From a virus: DNA of 64,000 nt. The notes under the pieces are model-generated. The model was not told the origin of the DNA, ran no database searches, and saw nothing but the letters and a program-made list of their open reading frames with translations. Positions 56,540-64,000 of the stretch are shown here, in pieces. Every line of letters begins with the position of its first letter. Within the stretch, counting starts at the first letter, position 1. The stretch spans positions 1 to 64,000 of IMG/VR virus record IMGVR_UViG_3300010885_050098; one strand, written 5' to 3'. The translations under genes were made by a program, and so were the position numbers.

Positions 56540-58834
56540 CTATAAAGAGTCTGGGGAACCTAAAATTAAGTTAAAACTAGTCCCAATAGGAAGATATTTT
56601 GGCAAAGTGGCTATTAAACGTTTTTCTACCGCCACTCGATTTTTGTAATAATGGGCTCGGCTTTGAGCAACCGTTCCTTCCCACAAAAGGTCAGTCGATT
56701 CACTAAATCCCCTTGACCCATCAAAAAATGAACCCATTGAAGAAGATCTTTCAAATAAAACAGAGTCAATCCAAATATTTTGCCCAACAACCGGATTAGT
56801 CCATTCAAAAATTGCTTTTGCATAAACAGCGTTAGTTGGAGCCAACACTGTTGAATAAATTCTATTAAAATCTAATTTTAAATCTTGAATATACGGCTGT
56901 AAATTTAAATCGTTTCCTGAAGTTAGCGGAATATTATCTCCAGTAATTACAATTTGTATTTCATTTTCTAAAACAGCGGTTACTTGGTAAGAACCGTCAA
57001 AATTGTAAGTTACAGGTGCGCCGTTCTGATCAACACTATTAAACTGAAAATGAACTAACCGCATATTTTCACCAGCAACAATACTGGTTCTTTCTTCAAG
57101 AGTTACGTACAAAGTATTGTTTGTTCTATAAAAAGAAACTACTTTATAAAATTCAGTCAAGTTGGAATAGTTATCGTGCTCTGTTGATATTAACGTTTGA
57201 CTTGCGTCATACCACTCAACGTCAAAACCACCAATATAATCATTTTCAAAAGTTCCCGTAAAAGCTGTTCTTACATATCCGCTAAGTGTGTACCATTCAT
57301 CGCCAATTACTTTAATATAATCATTGTAGGTAAGCAGGATAGAAGAACCAGATCCTGAATAAGCCACTTTTGCGGCCCCTACGCTTCCAGTTGCTGTTTC
57401 TGTTAAAGAGTTATCAATCGTCACAGAAGAGTTTGTTGAAACCCACGGGGTTGTGGTTATTTCAAAACAAGGGTTTCCAAGTAAATTGATTCTATTTGCT
57501 TTAAGAATTACATCAATTCCTCTAGCATCCGCAAAATAGGTTGATCCTTCAGAACTTTGTTCAAATTGAGCAGCATCAAAATAATGAACTTCTCCACTTG
57601 AAGCACCTTCAATTCTTAAATACGGAACAGCAAACCAAGCATTTTCTGGAGATGTGCTTGATGCCTCTACACGCGTACCCCAAAGTGTTGTTGTATTTGT
57701 TTTAAATTCTTCACCGGCTCGCGATATTTCAACAGAATCTCGGTCATACCAAATAATGTCTGCGTAAATTTTTCTTCCCGTAGTTTCCGCTTTTGAAAAT
57801 ATGGAAAAAACATAAGACAAGTTTGGGCTAACTGGTATTCCTTTTGTTTTTGGATTTGTTTTTCCGCAAGCAAATTCAAGATCACCGGCACTAGAGGCTG
57901 TAACTTTTAAACTTCCATTTTCACTGTTTGCAAACCCCGAGGTTGCAAGAACAGGGCTTTCATAAGGAGTTATTACACTGTAGTTAACTTGTAAAAGTGT
58001 TGCTTTTGCAATGTTTAACCAAGAACCAACACTGTACTCAAAAGAAGAATCGTTAATGTTTAACATTATATTTTTGTTTGCCGCTACTTCAGAATCCCAG
58101 CCAGTAAACGATTTTACAAAATCTTTAATGCCTTGCAAAGATCCTTTTTTCTTATTAATTAAAGATGCATTTTTAAGAAGAATTCTTGTTTGTTGAACAC
58201 CAAGTTCAGGCTCATATTGAAGCCCAAATTGTTCAAGCATTAGAGGCAGTAATTCTACAGGTATGGTGGATGCGTCGTAAACATTTTTAACCAATTCCGC
58301 ATACGTCTTTGTAAAATCATAATAAGTCTCAAAAATAGATAAAAAGTTTTTTAAATCAGAGTTTTCATTTGCTTCAGTTAAAGTTTTATAATTATCTGTT
58401 TGGTATACAGCGGGCAAAAGTTGAAAAAAATCGTTACCGTTATCAAATTCTTTTGGAGAAATGGAAGAAGCATTTCCAGCTTTAATCCAATACTCCTCTT
58501 GAATTGAAAACACAAATATTGAATAAAAATAAACTATGCCTTCAACCAAACCAATATTTGAAGGAGTTTGCCCTTTATCAATATATTCATTTATTGCATT
58601 TTCTTTTAAAAGCTCAATTAAAATATCTCCATCATCTGAGGCAATGGGATACCCATATCTATTTCTTACTAAACGAACTTTGCTCCAATCACCAGTTGGG
58701 GTAGCCCAACTTAAATTAATAGCAGCATAGTTATATGGCTTAGCAATAAATGGGGTTGCGTCAAAATCAACAAGCGCTAATACTCCAGCGCCGTATCGTC
58801 CAATCCCATAAATGTCTGTGCCATAACGTGCCAT
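56540..58834 (-). CDS. Baseplate/tail protein, P2 gpI-like N-terminal part
   Basis: A 764-residue protein. Residues 140-270 have the tail protein I signature (FLSIFETYYDFTKTY, VELLPLMLEQFG, KNASLINKKKGSLQGI). Two beta-rich modules at about 290-430 and 480-700 resemble carbohydrate-binding jelly rolls. The N-terminus carries an Ig/FnIII-like unit. It may join the baseplate to the fibre or bind host polysaccharide. Confidence 0.82.
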   Translation of the reverse strand: MARYGTDIYGIGRYGAGVLALVDFDATPFIAKPYNYAAINLSWATPTGDWSKVRLVRNRYGYPIASDDGDILIELLKENAINEYIDKGQTPSNIGLVEGIVYFYSIFVFSIQEEYWIKAGNASSISPKEFDNGNDFFQLLPAVYQTDNYKTLTEANENSDLKNFLSIFETYYDFTKTYAELVKNVYDASTIPVELLPLMLEQFGLQYEPELGVQQTRILLKNASLINKKKGSLQGIKDFVKSFTGWDSEVAANKNIMLNINDSSFEYSVGSWLNIAKATLLQVNYSVITPYESPVLATSGFANSENGSLKVTASSAGDLEFACGKTNPKTKGIPVSPNLSYVFSIFSKAETTGRKIYADIIWYDRDSVEISRAGEEFKTNTTTLWGTRVEASSTSPENAWFAVPYLRIEGASSGEVHYFDAAQFEQSSEGSTYFADARGIDVILKANRINLLGNPCFEITTTPWVSTNSSVTIDNSLTETATGSVGAAKVAYSGSGSSILLTYNDYIKVIGDEWYTLSGYVRTAFTGTFENDYIGGFDVEWYDASQTLISTEHDNYSNLTEFYKVVSFYRTNNTLYVTLEERTSIVAGENMRLVHFQFNSVDQNGAPVTYNFDGSYQVTAVLENEIQIVITGDNIPLTSGNDLNLQPYIQDLKLDFNRIYSTVLAPTNAVYAKAIFEWTNPVVGQNIWIDSVLFERSSSMGSFFDGSRGFSESTDLLWEGTVAQSRAHYYKNRVAVEKRLIATLPKYLPIGTSFNLILGSPDSL

Positions 58835-58837
58835 TTT

Positions 58838-59311
58838 TTATCCAAAAATGCTTTCAATAATAAGGCGTGTAATTTCAGGTGAAGATACCGCGGATGCAGT
58901 CAATGTTCCATCTGAAGAAACATTAGCAACAATGGTTCCCGTTCCTGATTTCCAATTTTGAAGGTTTGCACTTTGTGATGTTGCGCCTCTGACGGTAAAC
59001 CCAACGTTTGTTGCAATTGCGTTAGTAATTGTTTCGTTTCCAGTACGTTTAATGTATTGAGTATGCGCGTCCGAAACAATTCCTGTTTCTATATTGGCTA
59101 AACGTGCAGTTAACGTGCTAAATGAGGTTGCGTTGGTAGCAAATGTTCCACTAGCGGAAGGAGAAGTAGAGAGCGCTGGACTTACACCAATAGCGCTTTG
59201 AATAGCAATAACTTCTTCTTGCAAACCATTTGGATCTGAAGCATCAATGATGTCAAGCGTATTTCTTTTGGTTGAAAACGATCTAACCGATGCTGGATAA
59301 CTTGCTGTCAT
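58838..59311 (-). CDS. Fibre-like tail protein
   Basis: A 157-residue protein rich in Thr, Ser and Ala. The helical segment LQEEVIAIQSAIGVSP and HTQYIKRTGNETITNAI recall trimeric fibre shafts. Located between the gpJ-like and gpI-like genes. Confidence 0.68.
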   Translation of the reverse strand: MTASYPASVRSFSTKRNTLDIIDASDPNGLQEEVIAIQSAIGVSPALSTSPSASGTFATNATSFSTLTARLANIETGIVSDAHTQYIKRTGNETITNAIATNVGFTVRGATSQSANLQNWKSGTGTIVANVSSDGTLTASAVSSPEITRLIIESIFG

Positions 59312-59319
59312 TTTTTCTC

Positions 59320-60786
59320 CTATGCAATTCCGCCGCTAACGGTTACAGTAATTGTACCCGCCTCAGGCAACTCGTCTACTGCGAATACCGCGTCTGAAGT
59401 ACCGCTTTGTGCCCCGTCTGCTCGGGCTAACAAAATTGGTGTTGCGTAAGAAACTCCCGGTGTTGCCGATAACGCACTTAAAACATAACTTAAAGAAATT
59501 CTTTCTTTAAAGCTAACGTTGTCAAACGCTAAAATTTCGTTGAGTGCTTTTACGGCGTTTATTTGTACAGTAGAGTTTTTCCATTGTGGAAGGGCAACAA
59601 CTACAACTTCAATATTTAAAGGAACAAATGTGGGTGGAAAAATTGTTACGGAAACTCCTGGTGGCATTTTAGGAGTTATAAATTCAATAATTTTATTTGA
59701 TAAAGCCGTAAAAACTTCTGTTAATTCGTTTTCAGAAGTAAGTCCTCTATCTCCAAAAGGAGCCACATATAAATTAATACTGTTTGAAACTTCGGCGTCT
59801 GCAATTGCTTTTGCAACACCAGATATTTGAACAGCAATGGCCGCATAATCGTCTAAAGAAACGGCTCTATTACCAGCAGACAACGTTAATGGAGCATTGG
59901 TTCTAATAGATTCAATAGATTCTGGATCAGTTCCGCCAGATGCGGCAGATACGTTAATCACACTTAACCCAGCTTGATAATTTGTTAAAATATTTTTAAT
60001 AGTTGTTGCTGCAACATTTCCAACAACCCCACCACCGACTCGATAAGTTGCGTAAATTTGAGCATTAGTTGCCGGAACTCGTCCGCCAACTCCGTCGCCA
60101 AATTCAATAAATGTATTTCCATTTGCGTCTGTATATGAAACAAAAACAGCGTCGCTATTTCCGTATTCAACTAGGTATTGAACATGTCGATAGGGCGTAT
60201 TGTTTACCTGAACAGAAATGCTGTCTTGAATAACTGGGGTTTCGTCTAACTGAAATATTTGATTTGCGGTTCCAGTAGATGTACCAACTAATTCAGAAGT
60301 AACTGTATATCCTTGAGTTGCTGTTACAGAAACTCCACTAGGACTAGTTGTATTTGGGGTTACAACAAGATCCTCATCTGTTTCAAAAATAACTTGAGTA
60401 GAAGTTCCATTAACAATGGTTGTGCTTCCAATTTGAGTTCCAGCAACCACCGTTATATTTGAAGAAGTTGAGTTTTTAAAAGTTAAAGTTACAGTAGACG
60501 GAGTTGTGTCTGTTGGTGTATAGCCCAACATTTTAGCAATTCTTAAAATGCTTTCTTTTTGACTAGCTGTGCTAATAAAAGCTTCGTTTGCGGCTCGATC
60601 TATGTAATAGTGCAAAACATCAGACGCATAAGAAAACGCTTCTAACATTGCAATACCTAAATCACCAGGATCTCGACTGGTCCATTTTGGGGCAAGTTGT
60701 GGAATAAGGTTAATTAAGTCTTCTCGAATAGACGCGTAATCTCTAGAGGTGTAATCAATTTGAGGAACGTAGTTAATATCAGCCAT
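59320..60786 (-). CDS. Baseplate wedge protein, gpJ/T4 gp6-like
   Basis: A 488-residue protein. DYTSRDYASIREDLINLIPQ, WTSRDPGDLGIAMLEAFSYASD and ESILRIAKMLGYTP are the classical N-terminal signature of baseplate J-like proteins. A central beta part and a C-terminal domain with PPGVSVTIFPP follow. It builds the baseplate wedge of a contractile tail. Confidence 0.92.
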   Translation of the reverse strand: MADINYVPQIDYTSRDYASIREDLINLIPQLAPKWTSRDPGDLGIAMLEAFSYASDVLHYYIDRAANEAFISTASQKESILRIAKMLGYTPTDTTPSTVTLTFKNSTSSNITVVAGTQIGSTTIVNGTSTQVIFETDEDLVVTPNTTSPSGVSVTATQGYTVTSELVGTSTGTANQIFQLDETPVIQDSISVQVNNTPYRHVQYLVEYGNSDAVFVSYTDANGNTFIEFGDGVGGRVPATNAQIYATYRVGGGVVGNVAATTIKNILTNYQAGLSVINVSAASGGTDPESIESIRTNAPLTLSAGNRAVSLDDYAAIAVQISGVAKAIADAEVSNSINLYVAPFGDRGLTSENELTEVFTALSNKIIEFITPKMPPGVSVTIFPPTFVPLNIEVVVVALPQWKNSTVQINAVKALNEILAFDNVSFKERISLSYVLSALSATPGVSYATPILLARADGAQSGTSDAVFAVDELPEAGTITVTVSGGIA

Positions 60787-60788
60787 TT

Positions 60789-61199
60789 TTATAACTCCTC
60801 AATTAGAACGCCTGTTCGGGTAAATGTCCCGCTTTTTACCCTAGCTACTGTAGTTGTTTTTTCTCCGCTTGGTAATACATAGTTTATCGAAATAACTAGC
60901 GCATTGTCTGTTAATTCGCCAGCTTCTATTGCCGATGTTACGGATAATAGTTTTAGATCAGGCAACCATTGGCCAAAGGCTGACGCTACGGTTAACTCTG
61001 CTTCTTTTAAAGCAACATCTTCTGGCTCAAAAACAAGGCCTGTTGCTCCACTACCATATGAATGACGCATAACTCTTTCGCTAGGTCTGGTAAAAATAGC
61101 ACTTAAAACCCTATCAGACCATATTTTTCTTTCATTAATCGTGGTGTTTACTCCACCAGATTCATTAAAGTTAAAAGGTAAAGAAATTGCTTGTCCCAT
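60789..61199 (-). CDS. Baseplate wedge protein, gp25/W-like
   Basis: A 136-residue protein with a lysozyme-like gp25 fold: RVLSAIFTRPSERVMRHSYG, then FEPEDVALKEAELTVASAF. It binds the gpJ-like protein and marks a contractile tail. Confidence 0.9.
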   Translation of the reverse strand: MGQAISLPFNFNESGGVNTTINERKIWSDRVLSAIFTRPSERVMRHSYGSGATGLVFEPEDVALKEAELTVASAFGQWLPDLKLLSVTSAIEAGELTDNALVISINYVLPSGEKTTTVARVKSGTFTRTGVLIEEL

Positions 61200-61712
61200 T
61201 TAAAACACTCCAATCCAAACAGGGAAATTAGGGTCTCCGCCTTCAAACATAGCCCAGACACCTTGTTCAAGTTTAGGGACTAGTCGGTGCGGAGTATGTT
61301 CTGCGGTCGTATTAACTTCTTGATTATCATTCCATTTTTCATTTTCATCAACGTCAAGAATGTGGTCGTGAAAAAGTTTGCCACTATTTCCTGAATGTGC
61401 TGCATGAGTTAGTGTTTGTGTTGCGCTAAAACTGTGGCTGTGTGCAGGAGAGCCACCACTGCCCGTAGACCCAGAAACTGAAACACTATGACTTGTGTGT
61501 GTATTTAGTAACGCAGCCACTTCTGAAGCCAAATGAGGTAGATGGTCTGGATGATTAGCGTTACTTAAAACAGGCAAACAAGGCCAAGCCCAATCACTAA
61601 GACCCTCACCCAAAACTTGAGGAACTTGTAAACGAATCCTATTTTTTTCCAAAGGATCGTCAACATCCATACAGATACCTCGGTATATACCAAAAAATTT
61701 ATTATCAGTCAT
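61200..61712 (-). CDS. Baseplate spike, gp5/VgrG OB-fold
   Basis: A 170-residue protein from the ATG at 61712. FGIYRGICMDVDDPLEKNRIRLQVPQ is the OB-fold start of gp5-like spike proteins, and the end GVWAMFEGGDPNFPVWIGVF is typical. A His-rich stretch in the middle (HSHSF, HDH) may bind metal as in spike tips. Confidence 0.88.
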   Translation of the reverse strand: MTDNKFFGIYRGICMDVDDPLEKNRIRLQVPQVLGEGLSDWAWPCLPVLSNANHPDHLPHLASEVAALLNTHTSHSVSVSGSTGSGGSPAHSHSFSATQTLTHAAHSGNSGKLFHDHILDVDENEKWNDNQEVNTTAEHTPHRLVPKLEQGVWAMFEGGDPNFPVWIGVF

Positions 61713-63045
61713 TTTTTGCGTTCCTTGCGTGCGACAAAACAACTGGCGATGGGGAAGATCTTTTTACCGTAGTTTTCATATCTTTAACAGAGTTTTTCCA
61801 TTTGTTAGGGACAATTACTTTTTTTGCAACCAATGGTCTAGGTCGGTTATTTACGGTTCCAAATCCTACAGGATTTTTACTTGACACGCCCACACCTTTT
61901 TTTAAAACAGTGACTGGTTTTTTATTGGTTTGTTTCACCCCTGGCGTAATTTTTCTTTTACCGGTGTTAGTTGGCGCACCAATTGCCGGGGAATTTGGGT
62001 GCGAAACGTCTTGTCCCAAAGAATCGGTTCCTAAATGTAAAATTGTTGTGTATTTATGGTTTAGCAAAGTGTCTAACGTTATTCTGTGTTCTGTTTTTAA
62101 AACAGTCCAAAACCCACTGTGTTCCGGCCCAACTCCGCCAAAATATACTGGCGCATCTGGGTGCAAATCTGGGGTTCCAAGAACCTCAGCAATAGCTTTA
62201 TACGGATAACGAACACGTTCATCAGCAGACTCAGATTCAGATTTTGCAATTTCATAATTATTTGCCACTGTAACTGCGTCAAAACGATCAAAAAATTCTG
62301 GTTCAAAATTACTTCTTGTTGCTTTAGGTCGTTTTTGGTTTGTTACTTGTATAAGTTGACCAGTAAATTTATCTACACCACTAACCGCAACGGCAGCTTT
62401 GTGCTCACCATCTTGATTTAAAGTTTCTCCAACAATAGGTGTAAAAGAGTACAAAGTAGATCCACTTGGGTTTGCTTGATCTCCCATAAAAAAAGACAAA
62501 GCGCTATCTTTAAGTTCGTTATATATTTTTGTAACGGGGTGAAAATATACCTCTGTGTTTTGAACCCTAAAGCTATAACCGCATTTACGCGCTAAATCTT
62601 TAATAAATTCAAGGTCGCTACGCCCCGCTTGAGAAATTTGATCAAAAATACGTGGATGATCTGTTACATCAAAAGCAAATCCATGAAAAGAGGCAATATC
62701 TTTAACAACATCTGAAGCGGAAACATTTCTATAAACTTTTTGTTTTTGTTGTTTTAAATGGTAAGAAGCGCCAATAATTCCAAGTTCAATAGATTTACTT
62801 CCCGGAGTATTGTAGTTTTTAACGTGATAAATGTACCCGTTAAAAGTTTTAGAAGAATTACTACCCGTTAAATTAAGTTCAACTGGAGTTCCTTGTTTTA
62901 ATGAATTATGGGCAACGTCCCAATCTTTAAATTTAACAATAGCTAATTCATGCGCCCCGCGTTCTTGATAAAAAACAAAATCAGAAACTCTTCCGACAGG
63001 GGAAGATTTAGATGCGGGAAAAGATACGTCAATAAAATCAAACAC
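61705..63045 (-). CDS. Baseplate hub protein, late-control gpD-like
   Basis: A 446-residue protein. The pattern of two barrel domains with SKSIELGIIG, NVSASDVVKDIASFHGF and QAGRSDLEFIKDLARKCGYSF is typical of gpD/gp27-type hubs. A long basic tail with KKP repeats follows. It joins tail tube and spike. Confidence 0.9.
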   Translation of the reverse strand: MFDFIDVSFPASKSSPVGRVSDFVFYQERGAHELAIVKFKDWDVAHNSLKQGTPVELNLTGSNSSKTFNGYIYHVKNYNTPGSKSIELGIIGASYHLKQQKQKVYRNVSASDVVKDIASFHGFAFDVTDHPRIFDQISQAGRSDLEFIKDLARKCGYSFRVQNTEVYFHPVTKIYNELKDSALSFFMGDQANPSGSTLYSFTPIVGETLNQDGEHKAAVAVSGVDKFTGQLIQVTNQKRPKATRSNFEPEFFDRFDAVTVANNYEIAKSESESADERVRYPYKAIAEVLGTPDLHPDAPVYFGGVGPEHSGFWTVLKTEHRITLDTLLNHKYTTILHLGTDSLGQDVSHPNSPAIGAPTNTGKRKITPGVKQTNKKPVTVLKKGVGVSSKNPVGFGTVNNRPRPLVAKKVIVPNKWKNSVKDMKTTVKRSSPSPVVLSHARNAKND

Positions 63046-63319
63046 GAGGTATCCTTAAAACAGTTCCAGCAGGTATATTTGATGGATCTTCAATTTCAGG
63101 GTTGTTGTCTAAAATATACCACCAAAGGTCTGTTTTTCTGTAAAAATTATACGAAACAAGGTCTAGTCGATCTTGTTCTTGCCAAATGTACTCGCTGTAT
63201 GTAATTGTTCCAATATTAGGAAATTCATAAAAAACAATTGGGTTTTCATCACCATCTGGATACACAGAGATAAAATCAATTGTTGAATACTCATACCTAG
63301 ATCCTTGGTAAATACTCAT
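63038..63319 (-). CDS. LysM-like baseplate protein (gp53-like)
   Basis: A 93-residue protein ending in WQEQDRLDLVSYNFYRKTDL, then WWYILDNNPEIEDPSNIPAGTVLRIPR, the LysM-like signature of gp53/gpX baseplate proteins. It overlaps the hub gene by eight bases. Confidence 0.88.
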   Translation of the reverse strand: MSIYQGSRYEYSTIDFISVYPDGDENPIVFYEFPNIGTITYSEYIWQEQDRLDLVSYNFYRKTDLWWYILDNNPEIEDPSNIPAGTVLRIPRV

Positions 63320-64000
63320 TGTGTAGCCCCCGGTGCATTATTTCCCGTGTTTGTAAAATCTTGTCCAGCAGAGGCCATTAAATTCATTGAAATAGAAACA
63401 TCTGTTCTAATTGGGGTCATATCTTGACTAAAACCAACATGATTTACGCTCAATGACAATATATATCCAATATATGACAAAGGACCAATGTCTACGCGCA
63501 AAAGGGTTGCCGCTAAATAACCAATATCGGAAGTTCTTCTTCCAGAGGCGTTGTGCCACCCATCCCCGTTAACCGCTTTGTACAAATACTCTAAATCTGC
63601 AACAGTTCCCAGCTCCATAAGATCTTTAATTTTTTTAACTTTCTCAGTGGCAGCGCTATCTCCTAGACCAGTTGCATAATAAGGAAGCAAATCAGTAAAG
63701 ACGTTTGGATCAGTAGTACTGGCTTTGTAAACACCTTTTCCAGTTTTGTCATTAAATGTTGGAAGAGCAGCGTAATCTTTTTTTAGTAAATGCCTAGCTG
63801 CCGCAAAATCATTTGTTCTATCTAATCGTAAATTAAAACTAATGGTTTCACCGCTAGGGAACGCTCCAGCAACACCCACAAATCGGTCATTTACGTTAGG
63901 AGTAACATCTGTGTTTAATGAAACCCCAGTTGTGTAACTATCAGGGTTCCAAATAAATTGAAAACCAAAAGTTCTATCAGCCAATTCTTTTCTAGGATCT
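63316..64000 (-). CDS. Tail-tip/baseplate protein (partial at its 5' end)
   Basis: The frame is open to the right edge; the TTG at 63984 is only an internal codon because DPRKEL can be read upstream. About 228 residues are visible, rich in Asp, Thr and Ser with beta character (ISFNLRLDR, YIGYILSLSVNHVGFS). Placement before the LysM-like gene fits a tube-terminal or baseplate initiator protein. Confidence 0.7.
   Translation of the reverse strand, partial: DPRKELADRTFGFQFIWNPDSYTTGVSLNTDVTPNVNDRFVGVAGAFPSGETISFNLRLDRTNDFAAARHLLKKDYAALPTFNDKTGKGVYKASTTDPNVFTDLLPYYATGLGDSAATEKVKKIKDLMELGTVADLEYLYKAVNGDGWHNASGRRTSDIGYLAATLLRVDIGPLSYIGYILSLSVNHVGFSQDMTPIRTDVSISMNLMASAGQDFTNTGNNAPGATQ

Overview
This window is a fragment of a large phage genome with a contractile tail. 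The right edge carries a baseplate module that reads leftward on the minus strand: a LysM-like tail protein, gpD-like hub, gp5-like spike, gp25/W-like wedge, gpJ-like wedge, gpI-like protein and a fibre-like protein. No terminase, capsid or integrase gene is visible, so the head genes must lie outside. The host is probably a bacterium of the Actinomycetota: there are two WhiB-type regulators, actinobacterial families (DUF4192, DUF7455, GP88), two SOS boxes of the Gram-positive type and a parS-like site. The base composition is AT-rich by eye, which would fit a low-GC freshwater actinobacterium, but the host is an inference.

Left arm (1-16.05 kb, minus strand). Minor virion or adhesin-like proteins with PASTA-like modules come first, one of them ending in an intein-like Hint domain. 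Two glycosyltransferase-type enzymes and a small heat-shock protein are present. A lysis operon (large secreted PA14-type protein, two holin candidates, CHAP endolysin, tiny membrane protein) follows, then a run of short charged proteins, tRNA-Gln and tRNA-Asn. An HNH endonuclease gene on the plus strand (16.1-17.0 kb) marks the divergence.

Cassette region (17.1-24.5 kb, plus strand). Eight small transcription units stand one after another. Most have the same parts: a promoter with the box TGCAAACTCTATT, usually a leader hairpin, a GAAAGGGGCTGT-like ribosome-binding motif, one to four small genes and usually an intrinsic terminator. A conserved 25-30 bp element (ATGTTTGTGTTG followed by CCACCCTCCC) then precedes most of the next promoters. 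Two of these promoters carry perfect LexA-type palindromes at identical spacing. The array ends in about 685 bp of non-coding DNA with GAGAGA tracts and a 15/16 match to the chromosomal parS consensus. This region is the least ordinary part of the window.

Early genes 25.1-28.4 kb (plus strand). Small unknowns, a WhiB-like protein and a frameshifted C5 cytosine methyltransferase end at a bidirectional terminator.

Right arm (28.4-64 kb, minus strand). From its upstream end this holds the baseplate genes, then a compact replication and recombination operon: initiator-like protein, DnaC/IstB-type loader, DnaB-type helicase, primase, dNMP kinase, SNF2-type helicase, ssDNA-binding candidate, family A DNA polymerase, RecA, PD-(D/E)XK nucleases, RuvC-like resolvase and metallophosphoesterase. 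Mixed with these are a SpoVS-like protein, a proteasome-like Ntn hydrolase, a nucleotidyltransferase-fold protein, a candidate TGT-like protein and a class II ribonucleotide reductase. Almost all genes overlap by 1-4 bases (ATGA or TAATG), so translational coupling is the rule.
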